Below, in pieces: positions 36,433 to 45,711 of a stretch of 64,000 nucleotides of DNA (position 1 is the stretch's first letter; every line of letters begins with the position of its first letter). A program made the translations under genes and the position numbers. The notes under the pieces were generated by a model. It was not told the origin of the DNA. It did not search any database and saw only the letters and a list, made by a program, of their open reading frames with translations. This stretch comes from Acidobacteriota bacterium. Lineage in GTDB: Bacteria > Acidobacteriota > Terriglobia > Acidiferrales > UBA7541. Where the stretch lies: NCBI GenBank assembly GCA_013289665.1, contig JABCZN010000003.1, positions 124,001-188,000 on the forward strand. Direction: 5' to 3'.

Positions 36433-38178
36433 CTAGATTGATTGCAACTCAACGATCGGAGTGACGCTCATATCTACAGGTTGGGATGTTACGGCCAGCT
36501 TGCCACCAAAGTCCTGAACGACGGTTTCGCGCAACCAGTTCGCGTCGTCCTCTTGCGGAAAGTCGGTCCGATAATGCGCGCCGCGGCTTTCGGTTCGGCT
36601 CAAGGCTGCGGCTGCCATCATTTCGCCAACATCGAGCATCTTAGGAATCTCTAGCGCTTCCACCCAATCATAGTTGTAGCGTCGAGTCTCGGTGGTAACG
36701 CCCACCTCGTCGCGCACGACTTCACGAAGCCGCTGGAACTCGGCCAGCGCGGTCTGCAACTTTTTCCCTTCACGGACCACGCCGACACAGTCCCACATAA
36801 TGCGTTGGATATCATGTTTGAACTCGCAGGCTCGACGCTTCCGGGGCCCCTCGAAAAGCTCTAAGACCGCCGATTTTTCGTCAGTTATTTGCGAACCGAT
36901 AGCGGGATTGCTTGGCGTCGGGCTATTGCCGCGGGAATCCAACGCCGCATTGACCCCTGCAATAGACCCGAAAACTTGAATCTCCGCCAGCGCATTGGCT
37001 CCAAGACGATTGGCCCCATGCAGATTGGCTGCAACCTCCCCGGCGGCAAATAGGCCAGGCACATTAGTTCGACACTCCGTATCGATCTCGACCCCACCGA
37101 TAAGGAACAGCGCGCTGGGCGTAGCCTCAAAGGGTTCTTCGAAATTGGCCTTCGCGGACCCGTAGAAATCGACGATCATCTGATAGCGATCGGCCAGCTT
37201 ATGTGGCTGATACAGCCCGTCTTTACGATCATTAGCCGAGGTATCTACCCAGACGCCACCGTGAGGACTGCCTCGCCCTTCTTGGACTTCAACGTAGCCG
37301 GCGCGCGCGGCAACATCCCGGGTAGCATACTCGGCTCGCTTCGCGTCGTATTTCAGCATGTAACGTTCACCCTTGGAATTCAGGAAGCGCGTATGGTGAC
37401 CATAGTTCGGAGCTTCACCAAGCGTGAAGCCCTTGATGAACTCGGGATAGGTATAAGCGAGCGGGATAAACTGCATCATTTCTAAATTGACAAATCGAGC
37501 GTTCACCTGACGTGCCAATGAGACGCCATCTCCTGTCGAGCTACGCGGACAGGCCGTCACCGAATACAGCCGGCCAGCTGCGCCAGTGGCGAGGATGACG
37601 GCTCCGGCGACAAACGCAACAAAGAGACCCTTCGCGAAGTTGACCGCCGTTGCCCCGCATACCCTGCCCTTGTCGTCCCGCAGCAACCGAGTGACCATCA
37701 TAAACTCATGAATTCTTGCACCGCCCTCCAACGCTCGCTGGGCCAGGATCTTTTGAACGTTACTGTTGACCTCGCCCTCTATACCTCTTTTGCGAGTTGC
37801 ACCGGAAGGCATCCGCAGGTCCAGGGATCCGTCTTCCTTGCGGTCGAAGGCACACCCATATCGCTCCAGGTCGAGCACTTTCTGTGGTGCGTTCTTCACA
37901 AAAGCCTGAACGAGTCGCTGGTTATTGACAAATCTGCCGCCAACGACCGTATCGCGGAAGTGTTGCTCAGGGCTGTCATCTGGCCCAACGGCAGCCTGGA
38001 TCACGCCGCCGGAAACGCTCGTGGCGCCGCCAGGAACTGGCCCTTTACTTAGCACCGTTACGCGCAAACCCAGTTTCGACGCTTCTAGAGCCGCACGCAG
38101 CCCCGCTCCGCCGGCGCCAATGATAAGTACGTCCGATTCAAGAACCTCCACTTCCACGCCCCCACTCCCTTCCCACAT
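36433..38178 (-). CDS. sdhA: Succinate dehydrogenase/fumarate reductase flavoprotein subunit
   Basis: 581 aa. FAD-binding start VLIIGAGGAGLRAALEASK at about residues 17-35, then TSVSGGVIQAA, and the C-terminal FAD/active-site block HGANRLGANALAEIQVFG. It oxidises succinate to fumarate or acts on a related dicarboxylate. Either the ATG at 38178 or a GTG at 38157 preceded by GGGAGTGGGG could be the start. First gene of the sdhA-sdhB-sdhE unit. The 33-bp motif A lies 127 bp upstream. Expected substrate source: succinate released by the PrpB-type lyase encoded next door. Confidence 0.9.
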   Translation of the reverse strand: MWEGSGGVEVEVLESDVLIIGAGGAGLRAALEASKLGLRVTVLSKGPVPGGATSVSGGVIQAAVGPDDSPEQHFRDTVVGGRFVNNQRLVQAFVKNAPQKVLDLERYGCAFDRKEDGSLDLRMPSGATRKRGIEGEVNSNVQKILAQRALEGGARIHEFMMVTRLLRDDKGRVCGATAVNFAKGLFVAFVAGAVILATGAAGRLYSVTACPRSSTGDGVSLARQVNARFVNLEMMQFIPLAYTYPEFIKGFTLGEAPNYGHHTRFLNSKGERYMLKYDAKRAEYATRDVAARAGYVEVQEGRGSPHGGVWVDTSANDRKDGLYQPHKLADRYQMIVDFYGSAKANFEEPFEATPSALFLIGGVEIDTECRTNVPGLFAAGEVAANLHGANRLGANALAEIQVFGSIAGVNAALDSRGNSPTPSNPAIGSQITDEKSAVLELFEGPRKRRACEFKHDIQRIMWDCVGVVREGKKLQTALAEFQRLREVVRDEVGVTTETRRYNYDWVEALEIPKMLDVGEMMAAAALSRTESRGAHYRTDFPQEDDANWLRETVVQDFGGKLAVTSQPVDMSVTPIVELQSI

Positions 38179-38304
38179 GCCATTTGATTTTCAACTCGGC
38201 TATGGCACCTGTCCGAAGCAACCAGCGCATCCACTCGAATTGAAGCGCAACCAGTTACAATTAAGTCTCGCTATGTGACAAGTTTGAAAGAACCAGGCTG
38301 CGAA

Positions 38305-38337
38305 AGTCCTTTAACGGTCTTAAAAAAAATATTAAAA
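38305..38337 (+). promoter_or_regulatory. Regulatory motif A (direct-repeat operator) before sdhA
   Basis: AGTCCTTTAACG, then 14 bases, then ATTAAAA. Three half-sites are spaced 11 bp (CTTTAAC, TTAAAAA, ATTAAAA). It matches motifs B, C and D in sequence and exact spacing. It reads on the plus strand, opposite to the sdhA operon it precedes. The tandem 11-bp repeat layout is what OmpR/PhoB-type winged helices use; the candidate binder is encoded at 47362. Confidence 0.8.
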
Positions 38338-38428
38338 CCACTGTCGGCACTACAAACGGGCCGTCTTAGTGATGCGCGGGACGATTGGCCTCTCGCTCTG
38401 GCGTCAATTGCCAGGGGTAAGTTAGACC

Positions 38429-39952
38429 TCAGGCCCGTTGGAGCAATGGTCGAAGCTCCCGGATATCTTTCGTCTTTTCCAGTCCAAGCACCGTGTTGAC
38501 AATCTTCGTGCATGCGGTTGTGCCGAGGACGGGCGTCATCAGGTCGCGGCACTTCGCGACGATTTCATCTCGGGTCATTGGGTTTTCAGCAGTGCCGCGC
38601 ACTGCCTCGACATGCTCGGTGAGATGTGTTCCGTCGACGAGCGTAACCTCCACGATCGCCTCCCGTGATGGCAAGCGCTGCTGGAGTTGATCATCGGGGA
38701 TGAGCTGCACCTTGGCACGCTGCCGGAGGATCGCCGGATCTTGCATCCGCGCCTTGTCGTGCGCCGAATGGAAAGAGGCCGTCTTGTCGATCAGCATCAC
38801 CGCGATCATGTGTTGCAGGCAGATATCTGGCATGTCGCGGTTGTTCACGGTCGCCGCCATGTGAGTGGCGACCCGCACCGTCACTTGTTGCACCTGGTCG
38901 GCCTCGAAGGGGTGTCGCTTCAGCAAAATTTCCAGTGCGTCGAGCGGTGCCTGGATTGGTGATCCCACGGTCCATTTCTTGATGTTCGTCCGCGTGACCT
39001 CGTAGCGCTCGCCGAGCTTTTCTATCAGGCCCGCCGGATCGGCCTTCGGCGCGTAAGCCAGGAAGAAATTGTCAGGACCCGACAAGATGTCGTCGACGCC
39101 GGTCCAGCCCGACCGAACCAGCGTAGCAGCGGTGACCCCGCTGCGTGCTGGCATACCGCCGAAGACGAAAGCCTTCTCCATGTGCTCAGTATCGCGCTGC
39201 CACGCGGCGATTCCAGACGATTGCTGTGCGGCATAGTCGAGCGACCATCGCATCTGCTGTGCATCCAGACTCGCTGCGCAGCCGGCAGCCGCGGCGGCAC
39301 CGAAGACTCCGACAACGCTTGGGTCGCTCTTGTGGGCTTCATTTTTAAAAGCGTCGGCGCCAAGGGTCATCGTTACACGTGTTCCGATGTCGTAGCCGAG
39401 GACCACGGCGCGCAAAAAACGCGTTCCGTCAATGCCGAACTGTTCCCCGAGAGCCAGCGCGGCGGGAATGATCGCACAGCCGGGATGACCTCCCGACCGG
39501 GCGTGTGAGTCATCGGTTTCGTCGGAATGAGCAAGAACTCCATTCGTGAGCGCCGCTTCGATCGGGCCACATAGGATCTCCGAAGCAACCACCGTTGCAA
39601 CCTTCTCTCCACCATACTCGCGAGCAAACCGAACCGCGGCACGCCCGGGAGGCAGTTCAGAGCCCGAAACCATGGCTGCCAAAGTATCGAGGACGTGTTG
39701 TTTCACTTTTTCGGTCACTTCGTCCGGCAGCGCGCGGCCACGGGCTTCGCTCATATACCTGCTGAGTTCGGCCATGACCGAACCGGGTTGCTCGGCGCCG
39801 GCGGGAGGGAGCCACCTTGCGGTCATCCTTACCACAGGTGGAAATGCCATCGCCGCGATGATCGAGCCCGTGCCTTTCAACACGCTTCGCCGGGTGAGCA
39901 TTGTGCCGCTGTTTTCCGCATGAATGTGCGCTTTTCGATCAGGTTTCATCAT
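38429..39952 (-). CDS. MmgE/PrpD-family protein with Tat-like signal
   Basis: 507 aa from the ATG at 39952. The MmgE/PrpD fold is seen in [36 protein letters not shown] and the LNDALAIH-like C-terminal region. Family members dehydrate 2-methylcitrate, decarboxylate cis-aconitate or isomerise iminodisuccinate. Unlike the two paralogues in the operon, it carries [18 protein letters not shown] near residue 18, a good twin-arginine leader, so it may be exported. Its start overlaps the prpB stop by 14 bases. The ATG at 39901, directly before the twin-arginine motif, is an alternative start. Confidence 0.83.
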   Translation of the reverse strand: MMKPDRKAHIHAENSGTMLTRRSVLKGTGSIIAAMAFPPVVRMTARWLPPAGAEQPGSVMAELSRYMSEARGRALPDEVTEKVKQHVLDTLAAMVSGSELPPGRAAVRFAREYGGEKVATVVASEILCGPIEAALTNGVLAHSDETDDSHARSGGHPGCAIIPAALALGEQFGIDGTRFLRAVVLGYDIGTRVTMTLGADAFKNEAHKSDPSVVGVFGAAAAAGCAASLDAQQMRWSLDYAAQQSSGIAAWQRDTEHMEKAFVFGGMPARSGVTAATLVRSGWTGVDDILSGPDNFFLAYAPKADPAGLIEKLGERYEVTRTNIKKWTVGSPIQAPLDALEILLKRHPFEADQVQQVTVRVATHMAATVNNRDMPDICLQHMIAVMLIDKTASFHSAHDKARMQDPAILRQRAKVQLIPDDQLQQRLPSREAIVEVTLVDGTHLTEHVEAVRGTAENPMTRDEIVAKCRDLMTPVLGTTACTKIVNTVLGLEKTKDIRELRPLLQRA

Positions 39953-40868
39953 TAATTTTCTTCCCTTCAGCGGCCGATTTCTCGTTCTGCAGGAGATAGT
40001 CCAATTTCCGCTCAAAATACTCATAATCGAGAAACTCATACAGCTCGTTGCGCGGCTGCATCAAGTCCAACACGCTCTCTTGAGTGCCTTTAGAACGCAG
40101 GGTCTGATAAACCTTCAGTGCAGCCGCGCTCATGGCCCGAAATGCGGAAAGCGGGTACAGTGCGAGGCCCACGCCCACCTCTTTGAGCTGCTGGACCGTG
40201 TAGAGCGGAGTCAGCCCAAACTCCGTGATGTTGGCGAGTACCGGAACCCTTGCGACCTTCGCAAACCTCTCGTATATTGCGAGTTCAGTCACCGCCTCCG
40301 GGAACACCATGTCCGCCCCCGCTTCGACAGAAGCGCGGACTCGATCCAGCGCTGAATCCAGTCCCTCCACAGCGAGAGCATCAGTGCGTGCCATGACGAC
40401 GAAATTCGAGTCTGTCCTCGCATCCACCGCGGCTTTGATGCGGTCCACCATTTCGGATTGCGATGCAAGGACCTTATTGGGCCGATGCCCACATCGTTTG
40501 GCTGCGACTTGGTCTTCAATATGAATGCCCGCGACTCCGGCCTTGGTCATGGATTTTACTGTGCGGGCGATATTGAAAGCCGTACCGAAGCCGGTGTCGA
40601 CGTCAACTAAAAGAGGTACGTCCGTTGCATCCGTGATACGACCAGCGTCCGTCAAAACGTCAGCGAGGGCGCTAATCCCGAGATCGGGTACGCCAAGAGA
40701 GGCGGCCGCCACCCCGCTACCCGATAGGTAAATCGCCTTGAAACCGGTCCGCTCGGCAAGCTTCGCCGCGTAGGCGTTGACGCAACCAACAACCTGGAGA
40801 GGTTGTTCAGCGGCTACAGCATTTCGCAGGCGCGCGCCTGCTGACGAATTCCTGTTTGTCTCACCCAT
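39939..40868 (-). CDS. prpB: 2-methylisocitrate lyase-like protein (ICL/PEP mutase superfamily)
   Basis: 309 aa. The catalytic loop KRCGHRPNK (C126) is the PrpB signature. Metal-site residues are in VDVDTGFG (D89/D91) and HIEDQV. It splits 2-methylisocitrate into pyruvate and succinate, or a related hydroxy-tricarboxylate; other lyases of the superfamily (e.g. dimethylmalate lyase) are possible. GAGGAG lies six bases before the ATG. It sits inside a run of three PrpD-like genes, with no citrate/methylcitrate synthase or aconitase gene nearby, so the substrate must be imported or made elsewhere. The succinate would feed the adjacent SdhABE. Confidence 0.88.
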   Translation of the reverse strand: MGETNRNSSAGARLRNAVAAEQPLQVVGCVNAYAAKLAERTGFKAIYLSGSGVAAASLGVPDLGISALADVLTDAGRITDATDVPLLVDVDTGFGTAFNIARTVKSMTKAGVAGIHIEDQVAAKRCGHRPNKVLASQSEMVDRIKAAVDARTDSNFVVMARTDALAVEGLDSALDRVRASVEAGADMVFPEAVTELAIYERFAKVARVPVLANITEFGLTPLYTVQQLKEVGVGLALYPLSAFRAMSAAALKVYQTLRSKGTQESVLDLMQPRNELYEFLDYEYFERKLDYLLQNEKSAAEGKKINDET

Positions 40869-40956
40869 TCCAACTCCTCGGCGAACATCGCTCGCACTCG
40901 TCGCGACAGGTCATCGAACGGTGATAAGCGTTGTGATAACCGGATATCCGCCTGCC

Positions 40957-42357
40957 TTATTTTTTCGCTAGCAGACAGGCCAGCGTTGCCGCTCTCGGAA
41001 GCTTTTCGAGGTGCAGAACGGCGTCTTGGATCGACTCTACCTGAGCGGCCGGCAAGACATGACCCGCCAGCTTCCGAAACTTTCCGACCACCTGCTCCTC
41101 AGTTGCGAACCGTCGCTCACTCCCGCGGGGTGCCTCGACGGTTTGTTCCAATACCGTTCCGTCTTTCAGGAATAACTCGACTCTAACCAAATGGCGAAAT
41201 TTGGATCCTTTGGCAGTAATTTCGGGATCCGCCACGACTTTAACTTTCTCAGCCAGTGCCATACGAGCCGGACTCGCGAGCACCGTTTCGGAAAACTGAT
41301 CCACGAAAACGTCGCCCTCCAGGAGTAAGGTTGCCACGCAGAACGGAAGGTTCAGTTGTGCTGCCGTGACGCCTTCCGGACGATACTTCCACCCAACATG
41401 ATCTGCCGTTACCTGCGACGCGTGCACAACAATGTGATCGACTTCCTCGACGGAGAATGGCTGCCTGACTTGAATCTCGCGGATTGCGTCCAGGGTCGTG
41501 TGATTGCTGCCCACGCAGGAATAGAATTTGAGTGAGATCATCATCGTTTCGAACTGCTTGCCGAAACCAGACGTGAGGGCCGCCAAATTAAAACGATCCT
41601 GCGATCTCGAGAAGGTCGTACAAAACCCCCCATATTCGCTCTCGAAGACATTCACAATCCCAGTGAACCCAGCTTCGGCGAGCAAAGCGGCGTACAATCC
41701 ACTTTGCGCGGAGCGGCCGGCATGCATCCGCTTGACCATCGACCCATATTGAGCAGCCATGAGTCCGGCTGATTGCGTACCCGCAATGCCGAGTGCATGG
41801 ACCGTCTGCTCTTCCGAGAGCCCCAGCGCGGCCGCTGCTCCAGCCGCTGCGGAAAAGACTCCGACTGTCGCGCCCTGATGCCAGCCCTGTCCGATATGCT
41901 CCTGACCCATGCAAATTCCCACACGAGGCCCAACCTCATAGGCAGCCACCGCCGCCCTGAGAAAGTCCCGGCCCGTCAGGCCCTCACGGATTTCCGTGAC
42001 GGCGATTAAGGGAGGTAGCGTAACAGCTCCGACATGCATCACGCCCACACGATGTACATCGTCGAGCTCGAATCCCTGCACTAGGGTCCCGTTGACAAGC
42101 GCGGCGTGCGGCGCGGAGAGTCGTTGCGACGTACCCCACACATTGCAAGCCGTCGAGTTGTCCAGCTGGCGAAGCGTGCTCAACAGGATACGGCTCCATT
42201 CCAGATCGACGCTGTAGATAGCGCAACCCAACGAGTCCAGGATCAAGAGCTTGATTCGTTCGATCACCTCTCTAGGGATCTGCTCGAAACGCAGCCCGGA
42301 AACGAACGCAGCAGTTCCCTGGGTGTACGGATTGCTGGCCACGGCGTGAGAACTCAT
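40957..42357 (-). CDS. MmgE/PrpD-family dehydratase-like protein (second copy)
   Basis: 466 aa, no signal peptide. Family blocks: LILDSLGCAIYSVDLEW, LVQGFELDDVHRVGVMHVGAVTLP (conserved Asp-Asp and His region) and KFYSCVGSNHTTLDAIREI. The ATG at 42357 has CAGGAG nine bases upstream. Intergenic distances of 130 bp before and 88 bp after, all in the same direction, support an operon with the other prp-like genes. The exact reaction (2-methylcitrate dehydratase, cis-aconitate decarboxylase or another) cannot be read from sequence alone. Confidence 0.86.
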   Translation of the reverse strand: MSSHAVASNPYTQGTAAFVSGLRFEQIPREVIERIKLLILDSLGCAIYSVDLEWSRILLSTLRQLDNSTACNVWGTSQRLSAPHAALVNGTLVQGFELDDVHRVGVMHVGAVTLPPLIAVTEIREGLTGRDFLRAAVAAYEVGPRVGICMGQEHIGQGWHQGATVGVFSAAAGAAAALGLSEEQTVHALGIAGTQSAGLMAAQYGSMVKRMHAGRSAQSGLYAALLAEAGFTGIVNVFESEYGGFCTTFSRSQDRFNLAALTSGFGKQFETMMISLKFYSCVGSNHTTLDAIREIQVRQPFSVEEVDHIVVHASQVTADHVGWKYRPEGVTAAQLNLPFCVATLLLEGDVFVDQFSETVLASPARMALAEKVKVVADPEITAKGSKFRHLVRVELFLKDGTVLEQTVEAPRGSERRFATEEQVVGKFRKLAGHVLPAAQVESIQDAVLHLEKLPRAATLACLLAKK

Positions 42358-42487
42358 CTAGACGACTCCTGCACAGAGCAAAATAATCTACCGGGAGGCA
42401 CGCCGAGTCTTCGGGCGGGACCAATAGTCTCGGCTGGCTGGCTATTGTGAAACCTGCAACTCCTCGGCTGCGCAAAAGAGCAAGCGA

Positions 42488-43900
42488 TCAGCATGCGGCC
42501 TGCCGAGGGTTCGTCTCAGGGACCATCATCAGATCCGTTAGCTGCCGGATGCTCTGCACTTGCTCGAGCTTCTGAATCGATTCATGAAGCAGTGTGACTT
42601 GTTCCCGCGAGAGCACTCGCATCGCGCAGTTCTCGAATTTCGTCGTCAACTTATCCGGTGGAAGCGGAGTCCTCGAGGTCCGTCCCAATGCGCTCTCTAC
42701 CGATGCTGAATAACTCCGGCCGTCGACCGAGGTGACCACCACCTGGCCTGCGAAGTGGTTGGTCGGATCAAACTCCCTGTCTGTATACGGAGCGGCGCGA
42801 ACGCGCCGGGTGATTCTTCGAGCATCCGGATCTTGGAAGGCATTGCCTTCGAAATGCTCAAGCACTACCTTGCCGTGCATCAGGGCCCGCGCCACACAGT
42901 ATTGCAAACTGAACTTCGCTTCCAATGCGCTTTGCGGATCTGGACGGTTCGTATGCTCCAGGCGCCGTGCGTGGATCTGAGCGCTAATCTCAGAAACCTG
43001 GCCTGGATCGACATGGTGCGCGCGGACGATTTCGATCATCGCGTCGATCGCTGGGTGCGTGCTACCACAGCAGGGATATTGCTTTATAGCCACGCCGGGT
43101 TCGACGATATCGAGCGGATCTGCCCAATGATCAAGAATCTTCTCAACATCGAAAGTGCCCGCTCCGTTGAAGACATTGAGGAAGCCGTGCTTGTGTTCGA
43201 ACGCTTTAGGATGTGCTGAAAATCCGTCCCGGGCTAACAACGCGGCGAAAAGGCCGTTTCGCGAGCACTGTCCTACGTGGAACGACTTCGTCATGGTTCC
43301 AAAATTCGCCTTCACGCCGGCGGCCATTGACACACTCAAAGCAAGGGCGGTTCCCACGTGGTCCGCGGACAAGTTCAGCAACCGCGCGCAGGCAGCCGCG
43401 GCACCGAATGTTCCAAGTGTTGCTGTCGGATGCCATCCTTTCTGATAGTGGTGAAAATTTACGCCCCTTGCGATTCGCGCTTCGGTTTCGAATCCGACAA
43501 TATATGCAAGGAGAAAGTCGCGCCCGCCGGCGTGAACTTCCTCGGCCAAAGCAAGGAGTGCTGGCAAAATTGGTACTGACGGATGCCCGCCAAGCGTGTT
43601 GCTGCAATCGTCGAAATCGAGTACATGGGCGGCGGTGCCGTTGACGAGGGCGGCATCGAGATTAGTTGTTCTGCGAGAACTGCCAAGCACTAGGCAGGGA
43701 CCAATATTAGACTCCACGCCCAATGTGCGCCCAACAATCCTGGGCGCCTCCTCACGAGCGCCTGCGAGGGTCACTCCTAGCGTGTCCAGAATTGCCATCT
43801 TCGCCGAGTTCACCGCGCTCTCAGGAAGGTCTTCGTATCGCAAAGAAAGGATCCGTCTTCCAAGCTCTTTCGAGATGCTCATTGGCGTCAGCTTGCCCAT
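42488..43900 (-). CDS. MmgE/PrpD-family dehydratase-like protein (first gene of operon)
   Basis: 470 aa from the ATG at 43900; a TTG at 43909 and an ATG at 43882 are alternatives and no strong ribosome site picks one. Blocks: KMAILDTLGVTLAGAREEAP, HVLDFDDCSNTLGGHPS (a conserved metal-independent active-site region), FHHYQKGWHPTATLG and KQYPCCGSTHPAIDAMIEI. It is the promoter-proximal gene of prpD-prpD-prpB-prpD, and motif B lies 90 bp upstream. It is clearly diverged from the other two copies, so the three probably have different jobs rather than being redundant. Confidence 0.86.
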   Translation of the reverse strand: MGKLTPMSISKELGRRILSLRYEDLPESAVNSAKMAILDTLGVTLAGAREEAPRIVGRTLGVESNIGPCLVLGSSRRTTNLDAALVNGTAAHVLDFDDCSNTLGGHPSVPILPALLALAEEVHAGGRDFLLAYIVGFETEARIARGVNFHHYQKGWHPTATLGTFGAAAACARLLNLSADHVGTALALSVSMAAGVKANFGTMTKSFHVGQCSRNGLFAALLARDGFSAHPKAFEHKHGFLNVFNGAGTFDVEKILDHWADPLDIVEPGVAIKQYPCCGSTHPAIDAMIEIVRAHHVDPGQVSEISAQIHARRLEHTNRPDPQSALEAKFSLQYCVARALMHGKVVLEHFEGNAFQDPDARRITRRVRAAPYTDREFDPTNHFAGQVVVTSVDGRSYSASVESALGRTSRTPLPPDKLTTKFENCAMRVLSREQVTLLHESIQKLEQVQSIRQLTDLMMVPETNPRQAAC

Positions 43901-43990
43901 TCTACCCAAGTCGTCAGAAATCTTCGCTCATCCGTCGTCTACCTACCTGCAACGGTACAGGTCATGACCTTAAGAAAAGCCAGCAGCGTA

Positions 43991-44023
43991 TGTCCTTTAA
44001 CGCTCCTAAAAAAATTCTTAAAA
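43991..44023 (+). promoter_or_regulatory. Regulatory motif B before the prpD-prpD-prpB-prpD operon
   Basis: TGTCCTTTAACG, 14 bases, CTTAAAA. The three 11-bp repeats are clearest here: CTTTAACGCTC, CTAAAAAAATT, CTTAAAACCAG. It reads opposite to the operon it precedes, exactly as motif A does. Confidence 0.82.
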
Positions 44024-44204
44024 CCAGGGTATGAAGGGAGACTCTGCGCCTCCTACACATTTGCGCCATTCGAAATCTAGCCCGGCGCGGCAAAAATGAA
44101 TCTCGGCTGCTCAAGTCGCATTGAGTTCCGTGGCACCAGGGAACATACGAATTTGGCCGGTTTCGCAGGACTGTCGCCTCGAACGATGTTTACTCTCACC
44201 ATTC

Positions 44205-45620
44205 TTACGTAATTCGAGTCGAACTCGGCATTCCCGCGTATTGACCGGGCAAGGCCCTGGCGGGTTCCCGCTCAAGGTTTTCATCGGCCCTCACGAAGAA
44301 CCACAGCAATCCGGCAATTAGACTGAGAACAGCGATAAAATCCAGTGCTCGAGGCCACCCGAACCTGGTTGAAATGTACGCCGTTAGGATCGGCGCAAGG
44401 GCCCCGCTGAGCGCCCCGCACATATTCATGAGACCAGAGAGTGAGGCGGCGTAGCTGGGTACAAGATCGATACAGGTCGCCCACCAGGTGATGTTGGCGA
44501 ACATGTTGAAACCTGCCCCGCAAGCCACCAGTAGAATAGCGACGGTATTGTTCGAGGTGTTGCAGCCGATCCAGACCAGCATTGCCGAGCAGGCCATACC
44601 GAGCCACACGGCAGCTTGTCTTCCACGGCGTTTGCCGAATTTACGTACGGCAAAGTCGGAAAACCACCCTCCGATCGGAGAGAGCAAAAGAATGGCGAGA
44701 TAAGGGGTCGCCCCCCATTTCCCACCGCGGCTGATCGTTAGGCCGCGCGACCTTATAAGATATATAAAGAACCATGTATCAAAAAAATACATGGCATACG
44801 CTCGGCACATATAGCTCAGGATCAGACTGCGGACTGTCCCGCTTGAAAGTATCATCCGCCATGGCGGGCGTCCCTCGGCCAAGTTTCTTGCTGGCTTGCC
44901 ATGGACAGGTTTGCCGTCCTTAGTTTCGCCGCGAGGGCGAAGCAATTCCAATTCGGCGGAATTCACGTGCGGATGTTGTTCGGGCCGGTCGGTTATATAA
45001 AGGGACCATACAATGGCGAACAAGCCTCCGACAAGGCCGCACAGCCAGAAAGAGGTGCGCCATCCCCAATGTTGCAAAGTCCAGGCAATAAGCACCGGCG
45101 TTAGAACACCACCAGCTCCGATACCTAAATTGTAAAAGCTGACACCAAATGCAAGCCTTCCCGAACTCATCCACGAGCCTACGACCTTGGCTGAATTGGG
45201 AGAAGTAAACGCTTCTCCTGCTCCAACGAAGAACCGAATGACGGCAAATGTCCCCGCAAGTCCTATCCAATGACTTAGGGGAAGCTGTGGAGCAATTGCC
45301 ATCGCCGCGAGAAAAACCGAATACCACAGGATGGCGAAAGTTAAGACTTTGCGGGGGCCATACCTGTCGGCCGCCCATCCACCCGGAAATTGACAGAGCG
45401 CATAGCCGACTACGAAGGCGCTCAAAATCCATCCCATGGTGGCGTTACTAAATCCAAATTCGTCCTGGATGTTTTTGCCCGCAATACCGAGGCTTATTTT
45501 TCCGAGGGAAGGAAGCATGTTTACAGCGGTTACCAGCCCCATGATTCGCCAACGGATGGTGCTGGGACTAAGTACGAGTTGGGATTGTGTCCCAGACGAT
45601 TGGGCCTGAATATTTGTCAT
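44205..45620 (-). CDS. MFS transporter, anion:cation symporter type (copy 1)
   Basis: 471 aa, about twelve hydrophobic segments. The RWRIMGLVTAVNMLPSLGKISLG helix 1 and the RYGPRKVLTFAILWYSVFLA loop are typical of ACS-type MFS permeases for organic acids such as glucarate or galactonate. The ATG at 45620 has AGGA upstream; the frame is open to a TTG at 45659. From about codon 185 to the end it is virtually identical at DNA level to the neighbouring copy, while the N-terminal part differs. Second gene of the tandem pair; likely imports the island's carboxylate. Confidence 0.88.
   Translation of the reverse strand: MTNIQAQSSGTQSQLVLSPSTIRWRIMGLVTAVNMLPSLGKISLGIAGKNIQDEFGFSNATMGWILSAFVVGYALCQFPGGWAADRYGPRKVLTFAILWYSVFLAAMAIAPQLPLSHWIGLAGTFAVIRFFVGAGEAFTSPNSAKVVGSWMSSGRLAFGVSFYNLGIGAGGVLTPVLIAWTLQHWGWRTSFWLCGLVGGLFAIVWSLYITDRPEQHPHVNSAELELLRPRGETKDGKPVHGKPARNLAEGRPPWRMILSSGTVRSLILSYMCRAYAMYFFDTWFFIYLIRSRGLTISRGGKWGATPYLAILLLSPIGGWFSDFAVRKFGKRRGRQAAVWLGMACSAMLVWIGCNTSNNTVAILLVACGAGFNMFANITWWATCIDLVPSYAASLSGLMNMCGALSGALAPILTAYISTRFGWPRALDFIAVLSLIAGLLWFFVRADENLEREPARALPGQYAGMPSSTRIT
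44215..45076. repeat. Long direct repeat, copy 1 (MFS 3' tract)
   Basis: 862 bp repeated at 45716-46577 (offset 1501). I saw one mismatch (44261 C against 45762 A). The edges are sharp: the first base outside differs on each side, and beyond it the two genes fall to normal paralogue divergence. A second short identical stretch (about 46 bp near 45299 and 46800) suggests more than one exchange. Confidence 0.9.
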
Positions 45621-45711
45621 GGCTGATCCTAGAGCTTCCGGTAATCTGCCCGGACTCAACGTGTTGCATGAAGCAGTGAGCCTAGCCTCTCCAGAGATGC
45701 AATCCTTTCAA

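Noticed and set aside
43991..44034. Possible conserved short peptide: motif B reads MSFNAPKKILK, like the regulator's first residues MSFNESKKHLK
   Set aside because: Motifs A and D keep the same bases without that reading frame, so the conserved unit is the DNA, not a peptide.
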